Of a stretch of DNA of 64,000 nucleotides, positions 9,977-18,340 are shown one piece after another; position 1 is the first letter of the stretch, and every line of letters begins with the position of its first letter. The DNA comes from Pararhizobium sp. (lineage in GTDB: Bacteria > Pseudomonadota > Alphaproteobacteria > Rhizobiales > Rhizobiaceae). The stretch lies in assembly GCA_017794825.1 (NCBI GenBank), contig CP051237.1:2480001-2544000 (forward strand). The letters are read 5' to 3'. Under the pieces are notes generated by a model that worked only from the letters and a program-made list of their open reading frames with translations, ran no database searches and had not been told where the DNA came from. Position numbers and translations under genes: made by a program.

Positions 9977-10327
9977 CGTCCGCTCCCGCGAATCTCTTTG
10001 CTTCTGTCAAAGCCTACATCAACTCGGATTTCTGCTCCATGCGGAAGAACCGGTCGTGACTGCGCCTATCGCAGCAGCCGGTGCTTCGGCGCAGGTCCGC
10101 AGCTTTACATATATGTCACATTCGAATATGGAGGCGACCAGATTCAGACCGAGATCAAAGGCATCAGCCAGTTGCGGACCGGAACGCCGGCCCGCCCGCC
10201 ACCGGGTCAAAAACCATGTCGCACCGCCTGCCAGCCCGACCGGAGGATTGTATGCCTTGTGGAGCTGGGACATTCCAAATCGACCCTTGCGGTCCCGCAC
10301 CTTCCACTCGGGGATTCCACTGACCGG
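9977..10327. other. Intergenic region, no gene supported
   Basis: This 351-bp gap separates the divergent mepA and gtrA genes and should hold both promoters. A 93-codon minus-strand frame (10019-10300) crosses it, but it lacks recognisable motifs and a convincing ribosome-binding site. No repeat or RNA structure stood out. Confidence 0.5.
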
Positions 10328-10705
10328 ATGAACAGCCGTCTTTTGAAATTTCTCGTTGTCGGCGGGGTCGGATATGTGACGGACGCCGGACTCCTCATGG
10401 CGCTGTTGCGTTGGACGGAGATTGATCCGTTTACCGGCCGGCTCATCGCCATTGCGGTCACCCTGCAGGTCACCTGGCTACTGAATCGCCGTTTCACATT
10501 CGAAAAGAGCCACCGTCACGCCGCCGTCGAAGGCATGCGTTACAGTGGCGTCGGCATTGCAAGCAGCTTGCTCAATTATCTGGTTTATTCGTGCCTTCTG
10601 GTTTTCGTTCCGTCATTGCCGCCGGTGGCGGCCTTGACGCTCGGATCGGCCTCCGCGACGATCTTTTCCTATACCGGCTATGCGAAACTCGTTTTCGGTC
10701 GCTAA
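10328..10705 (+). CDS. GtrA-family membrane protein
   Basis: A 125-residue integral membrane protein with four hydrophobic segments (about residues 7-27, 38-55, 76-93, 99-118). MNSRLLKFLVVGGVGYVTDA at the start, and the central LLNRRFTFEKS, fit the GtrA/DPMS-helper family, which is thought to move lipid-linked sugars across the inner membrane or assist polyprenol-phosphate sugar synthesis. The frame is open upstream to 9998 but without GtrA similarity, so ATG 10328 is used. No glycosyltransferase is next to it, so its partner is unknown. Confidence 0.85.
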   Translation: MNSRLLKFLVVGGVGYVTDAGLLMALLRWTEIDPFTGRLIAIAVTLQVTWLLNRRFTFEKSHRHAAVEGMRYSGVGIASSLLNYLVYSCLLVFVPSLPPVAALTLGSASATIFSYTGYAKLVFGR

Positions 10706-11044
10706 TCCGGGCTCTGACGGCTATTGTGCCATGCAAAAAGTTTTGCTGGTCTTTGAGGTGAACAGTGTGCACTATATTTCTCCGGACAGCGGACCGGGAT
10801 GTCGGTTGGCTGAACGGACGACAGGGCACAAGAGCGGGCAAGGGCGGATCACCCGGACCCGATCAGGGCCTCCGCGTCGGATTTCGCCGGCATTTCAGGG
10901 CTGTGCCGGATTCGGGAGAGACATCAGGGGATTCGTATTTGACCATTTACGCAAAGCAGCGGGCATTTCCACCGAGATGCCTGACGGGGTCTCATATGTG
11001 GACTGACGCGGCGGGTTCGATATGACGACGGGAGCATTGAGCAT
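10706..11044. other. Intergenic region upstream of EIIA-Man, no hprK
   Basis: In many Hyphomicrobiales the genes chvI, chvG and hprK lie directly upstream of the EIIA-Man/HPr pair. Here these 339 bp contain only short unrelated frames; I see no HprK Walker motif or C-terminal fragment. The region presumably carries the promoter of the PTS/ahcY block. Confidence 0.5.
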
Positions 11045-11446
11045 ATGATCGGACTGGTGCTTGTCACTCACGGCAAGCTTGCGCAGGAATTTCGCAATGC
11101 GCTGGAACACGTGGTCGGGCCGCAGAAAAATTTCGAAACGGTGTCCATCGGGCCCGAAGACGACATGGACCAGCGCCGGATCGACATTATCGAGGCGGTC
11201 GCGGCTGCCGAGGATGGTCACGGCGTCATCATCCTGACGGACATGTTCGGCGGAACGCCGTCCAATCTGTCAATTTCCGTTATGGACAATGGACGGATCG
11301 AGGTGATCGCCGGCGTCAATCTTCCCATGCTGATCAAGCTTGCGAGCGCCCGGACGGAAAATGACATGGAAGCCGCCCTCGCCGACGCGCAGGAAGCCGG
11401 ACGCAAATATATCAACGTCGCCAGCCGGGTTCTCAGCGGTAAATAG
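11045..11446 (+). CDS. manX: PTS EIIA component, mannose family (regulatory)
   Basis: A 133-residue free-standing EIIA-Man domain. The phospho-accepting His is His9 in LVLVTHGKLA, and the DMFGGTPSN signature follows at about residues 66-74. In rhizobia this protein and the adjacent HPr belong to an incomplete regulatory PTS (PTS-Ntr type) without a sugar permease; it receives phosphate from HPr and influences metabolism and regulators. HPr follows by 2 bp, so the pair is co-transcribed. The usual upstream neighbour HprK kinase is not present here. Confidence 0.92.
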   Translation: MIGLVLVTHGKLAQEFRNALEHVVGPQKNFETVSIGPEDDMDQRRIDIIEAVAAAEDGHGVIILTDMFGGTPSNLSISVMDNGRIEVIAGVNLPMLIKLASARTENDMEAALADAQEAGRKYINVASRVLSGK

Positions 11447-11448
11447 TC

Positions 11449-11736
11449 ATGAACCCGGTCAAGACCATTCCAAGCCGTCGCTTCGATATCATCAACAAGC
11501 GCGGTCTGCATGCGCGCGCCTCGGCCAAATTCGTGCAATTGGCTGAATCCTTTGACGCCGACATCACTGTTTCCAAGGACGGGGTCAGCGTCAACGGCAC
11601 ATCCATTATGGGACTGATGATGCTCGCGGCCAGTCCGGGTTGTTGCATCGCCGTCACTGCAGAAGGGCCGGACGCCGAAAAGGCGCTCGACGCTCTGAGC
11701 GATTTGGTGGCCAGCCGGTTCGGCGAGGATTGCTGA
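11449..11736 (+). CDS. ptsH: HPr phosphocarrier protein
   Basis: A 95-residue HPr-like protein. The active-site signature is GLHARAS with His21 as the phosphoryl carrier, and the HPr-kinase target region is NGTSIMGLMML with Ser52 equivalent to Ser46 of Gram-positive HPr. An N-terminal extension of about seven residues precedes the HPr fold, as in other rhizobial members. It accepts phosphate from EI-Ntr (PtsP) and passes it to EIIA proteins. It directly follows the EIIA-Man gene. The kept serine implies an HPr kinase elsewhere in the genome. Confidence 0.93.
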   Translation: MNPVKTIPSRRFDIINKRGLHARASAKFVQLAESFDADITVSKDGVSVNGTSIMGLMMLAASPGCCIAVTAEGPDAEKALDALSDLVASRFGEDC

Positions 11737-11763
11737 CTCCGGCGCGGTCAACCTCCGTCCAAT

Positions 11764-11785
11764 CACATAAAGACTTCTTTATATG
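11764..11785. promoter_or_regulatory. Probable SahR operator upstream of ahcY
   Basis: Imperfect 22-bp palindrome with left half CACATAAAGAC and right half TTCTTTATATG; the halves match at 9 of 11 positions when one is inverted. It lies about 90 bp before the ahcY start. The core ATAAAGA-nn-TCTTTAT corresponds to what I recall of the binding motif of SahR, the S-adenosylhomocysteine-responsive repressor of methionine-cycle genes in alphaproteobacteria. The sequence is observed; the assignment rests on family knowledge. Confidence 0.6.
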
Positions 11786-11874
11786 CGGTTGCCCTTTGTC
11801 GCATTGCCTGATAAACGGCGGCCAGACAAAGACACATAACCGGGTGGCAGCCCGTATCCGCGCTGGAGACAATC

Positions 11875-13275
11875 ATGAGCACTGAAAAAGACTACGTCGT
11901 ACTGGACCTTGGTCTTTCCGATTACGGTCGGAAGGAGATCGAGATCGCTGAGACCGAGATGCCTGGTCTGATGTCCTGCCGCGAAGAATTCGGGGAAGCG
12001 CAGCCTCTGAAGGGCGCGCGAATTTCCGGTTCGCTGCATATGACGATCCAGACGGCGGTGTTGATCGAAACGCTGAAAGCGCTTGGCGCGGACGTGCGCT
12101 GGGCGTCGTGCAACATCTTCTCCACGCAGGACCATGCGGCGGCCGCGATTGCGGCGACCGGCACGCCCGTGTTCGCCATCAAGGGCGAGACGCTGGAGGA
12201 ATACTGGACCTACACGGACCAGATCTTCCAGTGGCCGGACGGCAAACCATCGAACATGATCCTCGACGATGGCGGCGACGCGACGATGTATATCCTGCTC
12301 GGCGCGCGGGCCGAGGCCGGCGAGGACGTGCTGTCTTCTCCGGGCAGCGAGGAGGAGGAGGTCCTGTTCGCGCAGATCAAAAAGCGGCTTGCGGCCTCTC
12401 CGGGCTTCTTCACCCGGCAGCGCGACGCGATCCGCGGCGTGACGGAGGAGACGACGACGGGCGTCAACCGTCTGTACCAGCTTCAGAAGCAGGGACTGCT
12501 GCCGTTTCCGGCGATCAATGTGAACGATTCGGTGACAAAGTCGAAGTTCGACAACAAGTATGGCTGCCGGGAATCGCTGGTCGACGGCATCCGTCGTGCG
12601 ACCGACGTGATGATGGCCGGCAAGGTCGCGGTCGTGTGCGGCTACGGCGACGTCGGCAAGGGGTCGGCGGCTTCGCTGCGTGGGGCTGGCGCGCGCGTGA
12701 AGGTGACGGAGATCGATCCGATCTGCGCGCTTCAGGCGGCGATGGACGGCTTCGAGGTTGTTCAGCTGGAAGACGTTGTCTCCACGGCGGACATCTTCGT
12801 GACGACGACGGGCAACAAGGACGTGATCCGGATCGAGCACATGCGCGAGATGAAGGACATGGCGATCGTCGGCAATATCGGCCACTTCGACAACGAGATC
12901 CAGGTGCAGGCGCTGCGCAACTACAAATGGACGAACGTGAAGCCGCAGGTGGACATGATCGAGTTTCCGGACGCCAGCCGCATGATCCTTCTGTCGGAGG
13001 GACGTCTTCTGAACCTCGGCAATGCGACGGGCCATCCGTCGTTCGTGATGTCCGCGTCGTTCACCAACCAGGTTCTTGCGCAGATCGAGCTCTATGCGCA
13101 TTCGGGCAAGTACGGCAATGAAGTCTACGTTCTTCCGAAGCATCTGGACGAGAAGGTTGCCAAGCTGCATCTCGACAAGCTCGGCGCGCGCCTCAGCGAA
13201 CTCTCCGACGAACAGGCAAGCTATATCGGCGTCACAACAAACGGCCCGTTCAAGCCCGAACACTACAGATACTGA
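11875..13275 (+). CDS. ahcY: Adenosylhomocysteinase (S-adenosylhomocysteine hydrolase)
   Basis: Reversible hydrolysis of S-adenosylhomocysteine to adenosine and homocysteine, NAD-dependent; it clears the product inhibitor of SAM methyltransferases. At 466 residues it has the full-length bacterial form with the extra 40-residue insert ([14 protein letters not shown] region). Key segments are [16 protein letters not shown], the catalytic Lys/Asp region [18 protein letters not shown]-binding [12 protein letters not shown] and the C-terminal KxxHYRY tail (KPEHYRY). A probable SahR site lies upstream and a strong terminator downstream. It separates the PTS pair from divL, the standard rhizobial order. 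Confidence 0.97.
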   Translation: MSTEKDYVVLDLGLSDYGRKEIEIAETEMPGLMSCREEFGEAQPLKGARISGSLHMTIQTAVLIETLKALGADVRWASCNIFSTQDHAAAAIAATGTPVFAIKGETLEEYWTYTDQIFQWPDGKPSNMILDDGGDATMYILLGARAEAGEDVLSSPGSEEEEVLFAQIKKRLAASPGFFTRQRDAIRGVTEETTTGVNRLYQLQKQGLLPFPAINVNDSVTKSKFDNKYGCRESLVDGIRRATDVMMAGKVAVVCGYGDVGKGSAASLRGAGARVKVTEIDPICALQAAMDGFEVVQLEDVVSTADIFVTTTGNKDVIRIEHMREMKDMAIVGNIGHFDNEIQVQALRNYKWTNVKPQVDMIEFPDASRMILLSEGRLLNLGNATGHPSFVMSASFTNQVLAQIELYAHSGKYGNEVYVLPKHLDEKVAKLHLDKLGARLSELSDEQASYIGVTTNGPFKPEHYRY

Positions 13276-13306
13276 TTTTACAGATTCTTCCCACAACATA
13301 TGGTAG

Positions 13307-13341
13307 GCGCGCCCTTGACAGAGGGCGCGCTTTCTTTTTTT
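13307..13341 (+). terminator. Rho-independent terminator of ahcY
   Basis: Eight-bp perfect GC stem GCGCGCCC (13307-13314) and GGGCGCGC (13323-13330) with an 8-nt loop, followed by a T-rich run to 13341. It begins 31 bp after the ahcY stop. Confidence 0.9.
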
Positions 13342-13470
13342 CGCCGTGCGGCTTCACGCTGATTCGCCAATAAGTTATTCTGAATCCACAATGATTCGCG
13401 GACCCGGCGAGCACAAGACGGGCCGCGTTGCAGGGCTGTCTTGGCAGAATGCGGCAAAGAGGTACAAGAC

Positions 13471-16038
13471 ATGCCGGGCACGAACGTGTCTTCATGGGCT
13501 GAGTCCATTCGGACCAGCGCCGGCGGCAGATTCATCACGGGGCTTTCGGGGATCCGCTTCGGAACTCCGGTCTTCGCGCTTTTCGCCTGTTTCATCATCA
13601 CCGCCGCGGCGGGGACAGGACAAACCCTTGCGCAGGACCTGCGTGGCCTTGAAACCCTCATGTCCGGGGGCGGAGTGGGTCCTTTTTCCAGCTCGTTCGA
13701 CCTCATCTATCTCTCACTGGTGATCGGGGCGGTGTCCGCCGCCATGATCTCGGCGATATGGATGATCCGGGAGCGCGCGCGAACGGCGCAGAGGGCGGAC
13801 GAACTGCGAATCGACCTCGCCCAGGCCCAGACCGACATATCGCGCTACGAAGCGCTGATTTCGGAAAACGATCGCTGCTACGTCATCTGGGAAGGCGATT
13901 CGCCGCCGCATGTTCTCGGCAGCCTTTCATCGCATGTCAGCGCTCTGCGCTCGGACAGCGATCTGCTCGCCTTCGGCAAATGGCTGGACCCCAAATCCGC
14001 TGCAGACATGGACGAAGCGGTGGACAAGCTGCGCAGCCGGGCCAAGGTCTTCGAATGCTCCGTCGAAACCCGGGACGGCGAAATGCTGGAAATTCAGGGC
14101 CGGACGCTCGGCGGTCGGGCCTTCATCCGGTTCTGCGTCCTGGCCGATCTGCAAGCGGAACTTGCGGCGATGGAATCCGAATGCACCCGGCTGACGGCGC
14201 GCTCCGAGTCGCTCCAAGCTCTCATGGATAATCTCGAAACGCCCATATGGCTGCGCGACAGTGACGACCGTATGGTCTGGGTCAACCAGGCCTACGCTGC
14301 AGCGGTGGAAGCGGCGGATTGCCGAGAAGCGGTCGAAAAGAATATTGAATTGCTCGGAACGCAGGCGCGACACAACATCGCGTCCCGCACGACCTTTGAC
14401 AGGCCCTTCGTGGGCAAGGTGTCGACCGTGGTCCGCGGCAACCGCACATTCTTCGACATCACGGAAGCAAGAACCGCATCCGGCGCGGCCGGCTACGCGG
14501 CCGACATCACCGAGACCGAAGCGGTTCGCGAGGAACTCAGACGAACCATCGACAGTCATGCCGAAACGCTCAATCTCCTGACGACGCCGGTCGCCATGTT
14601 CGACGGTCATCAATGCCTGCAGTTCTACAACCAGGCATTCCAGGACCTCTGGGGGCTCGACACCCCGTTCCTGAAGAACCGCCCGACCAATTCGGAGCTT
14701 CTCGAAAAGCTGCGCACGGACGGCCGCCTGCCGGAACAGCCTTCATGGCGGGACTGGAAGGAAGAAACGCTGTCTGTTTACCGATCCGTCGATCCGGAGC
14801 CGCGCCTGTGGCATCTCGCCGACGGCCAGACGCTGAATGTCTTCGCCAATATTCATCCCGGCGGCGGCGTGACCTGGGTGTTTGAGAACCTGACGGAAAA
14901 ATACGACCTGGAATCCCGTTACAACACACTGGTCAAGGTGCAGGGCGAAACCATAGATCACCTTGCCGAAGGGGTCGCCGTTTTCGGCGCGGACGGCCGT
15001 CTGCGCCTTTCCAACCCGGCTTTTCGCGCGCTCTGGACAATTCCGGAAGAATCGGCGGCTGCGGGAGTGCATGTCCGGGAAATCGCCGGTCTTTGCATGC
15101 CTTCCCATAACGGCCCGGACGGCTGGCCGTTCTTCACCTCGATAATCACCGGCTACGACGAGGAGCGGCGAACGCACCAGGGGCGTCTCACATTGAACAG
15201 CGGATTGATTCTCGACTTTGCGGTCGTGCCGTTGCCGGACGCGCAGATCATGCTCGCCTTCCTCAACGTCACGGACAATGCGATGGTCGAAAAGGCGCTG
15301 ACGGAGAAAAACGACGCGCTGCGCAAGGCCGATGCGCTCAAGAACGATTTCGTGCAGCACGTCTCATACGAGCTCCGCTCTCCGCTCACCAACATTATCG
15401 GCTTCACCGATCTTCTGAAGACGCCGCAGGTCGGTGATCTCTCCGAACGGCAGGCCGAATATGTCGAACATATCTCCACGTCGTCTTCTCTGCTCCTGAC
15501 CATCGTCAACGACATTTTGGACCTTGCGACCGTCGACGCCGGGATCATGGAGCTGAACATGACGAGCGTGGATGTGATCCAGCTTGCGGAAGAGGTCGGC
15601 GAACTGTTCGCAAACCGGCTCAAGGAGGACGATATTTCCCTGCGTATCAACGCGCCGGACACCATCGGCCGCATCGTCGCCGACGAACAGCGCCTCAAGC
15701 AGATTCTGCTCAAGCTGCTCGGAAACGCCGCCAATCATTCGCCGGCGGGCAGCGAGATCGACCTTGCATGCTCACGCGAAGGCGCGGATATCGTGTTCGC
15801 CGTATCCGACACCGGCGCCGGCATTCCGGACGATGTGTTGCAGACAATGTTCAAACGCTTCGAGTCGCATGCGCCGGACGGCCGGCGCAGCGGCGCGGGC
15901 CTTGGTCTTTCCATAGTCGACAGCTTCGTCAGGCTGCACAATGGCAGGGTCGATGTGAGAACCTCGCAAGGCAGGGGCACGACCGTGATCTGCCGTCTTC
16001 CGGCGAACGCCGAGATCCAGGCGGATGCGGCGGAATAG
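13471..16038 (+). CDS. divL: DivL-like PAS sensor kinase with Tyr in place of the phospho-His
   Basis: An 855-residue membrane-anchored sensor protein. Two hydrophobic segments (about 30-50 and 76-98) anchor it; several PAS-like regions follow (about 250-350, 360-475, 485-600), then a dimerisation/H-box helix and a HATPase domain with N box (GNAAN, 751-755), D box SDTGAGIP and G2 box SGAGLGLS. The H box reads VSYELRSPLTN: the residue that should be the phosphorylated His is Tyr633. This substitution is the hallmark of DivL, the non-canonical kinase that links DivK to CckA/CtrA in the alphaproteobacterial cell cycle. Position between ahcY and tsaE also fits divL of rhizobia. The start ATG 13471 has AGAGG upstream; a TTG at 13441 is less likely. 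No cognate response regulator is adjacent, as expected. Confidence 0.88.
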   Translation: MPGTNVSSWAESIRTSAGGRFITGLSGIRFGTPVFALFACFIITAAAGTGQTLAQDLRGLETLMSGGGVGPFSSSFDLIYLSLVIGAVSAAMISAIWMIRERARTAQRADELRIDLAQAQTDISRYEALISENDRCYVIWEGDSPPHVLGSLSSHVSALRSDSDLLAFGKWLDPKSAADMDEAVDKLRSRAKVFECSVETRDGEMLEIQGRTLGGRAFIRFCVLADLQAELAAMESECTRLTARSESLQALMDNLETPIWLRDSDDRMVWVNQAYAAAVEAADCREAVEKNIELLGTQARHNIASRTTFDRPFVGKVSTVVRGNRTFFDITEARTASGAAGYAADITETEAVREELRRTIDSHAETLNLLTTPVAMFDGHQCLQFYNQAFQDLWGLDTPFLKNRPTNSELLEKLRTDGRLPEQPSWRDWKEETLSVYRSVDPEPRLWHLADGQTLNVFANIHPGGGVTWVFENLTEKYDLESRYNTLVKVQGETIDHLAEGVAVFGADGRLRLSNPAFRALWTIPEESAAAGVHVREIAGLCMPSHNGPDGWPFFTSIITGYDEERRTHQGRLTLNSGLILDFAVVPLPDAQIMLAFLNVTDNAMVEKALTEKNDALRKADALKNDFVQHVSYELRSPLTNIIGFTDLLKTPQVGDLSERQAEYVEHISTSSSLLLTIVNDILDLATVDAGIMELNMTSVDVIQLAEEVGELFANRLKEDDISLRINAPDTIGRIVADEQRLKQILLKLLGNAANHSPAGSEIDLACSREGADIVFAVSDTGAGIPDDVLQTMFKRFESHAPDGRRSGAGLGLSIVDSFVRLHNGRVDVRTSQGRGTTVICRLPANAEIQADAAE

Positions 16039-16080
16039 GCGTCCTTGCCAAACGGGACCGATATCGACTATCGCCAATCG

Positions 16081-17586
16081 ATGACAATCCGGACCGAAAC
16101 CCTTCAGCTGGAAAACGAAGCCGCGACCGTCCAACTCGGTCAGGACCTCGCCCTGGCCGTCACAGCCGGCGACTGCATCGCCCTTTCCGGCGATCTCGGT
16201 GCGGGAAAATCGACGCTGGCGCGCGCGCTCATCCGGGCGATCGCCGACGACGAGGCGCTGGAAGCGCCGAGCCCCACCTTCACGCTCGTTCAGACCTACG
16301 ACATGCGTGTGCCGGTCGCCCATATCGATCTCTATCGAATCTCGGACCCGCAGGAGATCGACGAACTCGGTCTCGACGACGCGCTCGCCACCGGCGTCGC
16401 CCTGATCGAATGGCCGGAAAGGGCGGAAGGGGAACTGCCCGACGAAACGATCCTGATCGCGTTCGCGGAATCCGGCGCCGGACGATCCGTCACGATCTCA
16501 GGCCCGCCGGAACCCATGGACCGTATCGCGCGAACCCTTCGGATCAGGACCTTTCTGGACACATATCGGCCAGGCGCCCAAAGACGATACTTCCAGGGCG
16601 ACGCCTCGACCAGACGGTTCGAGCTGATACGTGGCGGCGACGGCGAGGAGCTGTTCCTGATGGATTCGCCGGAAAAGCCCGCCGGTCCCGTGGTGCGCGA
16701 CGGCAAGCCGTACACGTCCATCGCCCATACGGCGCTGACCGTCGCGCCTTTCGTCGCGATAGCGGAATTCCTGCGCGATTCCGGTTTTCGGGTTCCGCAA
16801 ATCGTCGCCCGTTCGCTGGATGACGGCATTCTGCTTGTCAGCCATCTCGGGCGGACCGGGGTGCTCAACGCGCAGGGCCAACCGATCGAGGAACGGTTGT
16901 CGGCGGCGATCGACTGTCTGGTGAAGCTGCATCGTACGGCGATCCCGCCGTCCATTCCGATTTCCGGTGGACCGGCCTACGCCATACCACCCTATGACGC
17001 CGACGCCATGATGATCGAGGTGGAGCTCTATCTCGACTGGTATCTGCCCCGTTTCGCCGGCGAGACGGTGACGGCCGGGGAGCGCGACCGCTACATTGCG
17101 GCCTGGCGGGCGGTCATCGCAAGGCTGCAGAACGCCGAACACAGCCTTGTCCTGCGCGACTTCCACTCACCCAACCTTATCTGGAACGCTTCCGGAGAGA
17201 GAACCGACCGGATCGGCATCGTCGATTTCCAGGACGCGCTCGCCGGTCCGGCCGCCTATGACGTCGCATCGCTGGTTCACGATGCGCGGGTGACCGTCGA
17301 TACGGCGCTCGCCGGGCGGCTGGTGGCGCGCTATATCGATGCGCGCGCCAATGACGGGAATTTCGACAGAGAGGGCTTCCTGGAGGCGCTTGCGATCACC
17401 CAGGCGCAGCGCGCGACCAAGATCCTCGGTCTTTTCGTGCGACTGAAGGAGCGTGACAGCAAACCCGGATATGTCGCGCATCTGCCGCGCATTCGCGCCT
17501 ATCTCGCCGAGGCCCTGCGACATCCGGCGCTAATTTCCTTGCATGAACATTATTATCGCGCTGGAATCGGCCGAGACGAATCATAG
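16081..17586 (+). CDS. tsaE: TsaE - aminoglycoside-phosphotransferase-fold kinase fusion (TsaE/AmgK-like)
   Basis: A 501-residue two-domain protein. Residues about 1-150 are TsaE, the ATPase of the threonylcarbamoyl-adenosine (t6A) tRNA modification complex, with P-loop GDLGAGKST (37-45) and the SPTFTLVQTY and HIDLYRI signatures. Residues about 160-500 form an APH/choline-kinase-like domain with catalytic loop LRDFHSPNLIW (Asp360, Asn365) and metal-binding VDFQDA (Asp382). The second domain resembles AmgK, the anomeric MurNAc/GlcNAc kinase, and the next gene is MurU-like, so the pair probably salvages cell-wall amino sugars. The start ATG 16081 was preferred to TTG 16045 because it begins the TsaE fold. 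The fusion itself is known in rhizobia; the functional coupling is not obvious. Confidence 0.9.
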   Translation: MTIRTETLQLENEAATVQLGQDLALAVTAGDCIALSGDLGAGKSTLARALIRAIADDEALEAPSPTFTLVQTYDMRVPVAHIDLYRISDPQEIDELGLDDALATGVALIEWPERAEGELPDETILIAFAESGAGRSVTISGPPEPMDRIARTLRIRTFLDTYRPGAQRRYFQGDASTRRFELIRGGDGEELFLMDSPEKPAGPVVRDGKPYTSIAHTALTVAPFVAIAEFLRDSGFRVPQIVARSLDDGILLVSHLGRTGVLNAQGQPIEERLSAAIDCLVKLHRTAIPPSIPISGGPAYAIPPYDADAMMIEVELYLDWYLPRFAGETVTAGERDRYIAAWRAVIARLQNAEHSLVLRDFHSPNLIWNASGERTDRIGIVDFQDALAGPAAYDVASLVHDARVTVDTALAGRLVARYIDARANDGNFDREGFLEALAITQAQRATKILGLFVRLKERDSKPGYVAHLPRIRAYLAEALRHPALISLHEHYYRAGIGRDES

Positions 17587-17611
17587 CGGACCACCCGCCG
17601 GGGAAAGCATC

Positions 17612-18340
17612 ATGCCCGAAACAGCCATGATCCTGGCAGCAGGTCTTGGAACCCGCATGCGACCGATCACCGACACGCTGCCGAAACCACTGGTCGCGGT
17701 CGCTGGACGGACCCTGATCGACCACGCCATCGACAATCTCGTGGCGGCCGGCGTAATCCGGGCTGTGGTGAACATCCATTATCGCGGCGCGCAGTTGCGC
17801 GAGCATCTGCAGACGGTCGACCGGATCGAGATCGAGATTTCCGACGAGACCGAAAGGCTGCTCGATTCCGGCGGCGGCGTCGTGAAGGCGCTGCCGCTGC
17901 TCGGCGCCGATCCGTTCGCGATCGTCAACGCCGACACGTTCTGGCTGGAAGCGCCGGGCGACGATGGCTCCAGCCTGAGGGCGATGGCCGACGCCTGGGA
18001 CGGGGACCGGATGGACATGTTGCTGATGACGGCGCGTCTGGATCAGTGCACGGGATATGACGGAAAGGGCGATTTCCTGGTCGACGCTGACGGCAGGTTG
18101 CGCCGTCACGACCGCGTGTCCGCCGATCCGGTGGTTTATCCGGGCGCGGCGATCATCCATCCGCGCATATTCGAGGGCGCGCCGGACGAACCCTTCTCTC
18201 TCAATTGGTGCTTCGACCGGGCGATCGTCTCCGGCCGTCTTTTCGGTTTCGCCATGAGCGGACATATCCTGACCATCGGCACGCCAGAAGCAATCGGCGA
18301 AGCCGAAGCGGTGATGGCCCGGTTTGGCGCAAGCCCATGA
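17612..18340 (+). CDS. murU: Nucleotidyltransferase, probable N-acetylmuramate 1-phosphate uridylyltransferase
   Basis: A 242-residue sugar-phosphate nucleotidyltransferase with the N-terminal signature LAAGLGTRMRPITDTLPKPL (nucleotide binding), VNADTFW as metal-binding Asp region, and YPGAAIIHPRIF near the C-terminus. Its length and its position behind an AmgK-type kinase match MurU of the AmgK/MurU peptidoglycan recycling route, which makes UDP-MurNAc from salvaged MurNAc and bypasses early fosfomycin-sensitive steps. The reading frame is open to an ATG at 17543 inside the upstream gene, but ATG 17612 gives the family N-terminus. The stop overlaps the addB start (ATGA). Confidence 0.85.
   Translation: MPETAMILAAGLGTRMRPITDTLPKPLVAVAGRTLIDHAIDNLVAAGVIRAVVNIHYRGAQLREHLQTVDRIEIEISDETERLLDSGGGVVKALPLLGADPFAIVNADTFWLEAPGDDGSSLRAMADAWDGDRMDMLLMTARLDQCTGYDGKGDFLVDADGRLRRHDRVSADPVVYPGAAIIHPRIFEGAPDEPFSLNWCFDRAIVSGRLFGFAMSGHILTIGTPEAIGEAEAVMARFGASP

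Noticed and set aside
10019..10300. 93-codon minus-strand frame between mepA and gtrA
   Set aside because: No motif, no convincing start signal, and it would leave no room for the divergent promoters.
10731..11006. Frame MQKVLLVF... as possible hprK remnant
   Set aside because: No P-loop, no HPr-kinase signature; composition drifts into Arg/Gly-rich sequence.
11737..11874. SAH or SAM riboswitch upstream of ahcY
   Set aside because: No conserved riboswitch core recognised; the dominant feature is the SahR-like dyad.
11779..13299. Long open frame antisense to ahcY
   Set aside because: It is the mirror of a highly biased GC-rich gene; the composition (Arg, His, Val repeats) and lack of motifs mark it as a shadow. 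The same holds for long frames opposite gyrB, dnaK, polA and dapB.
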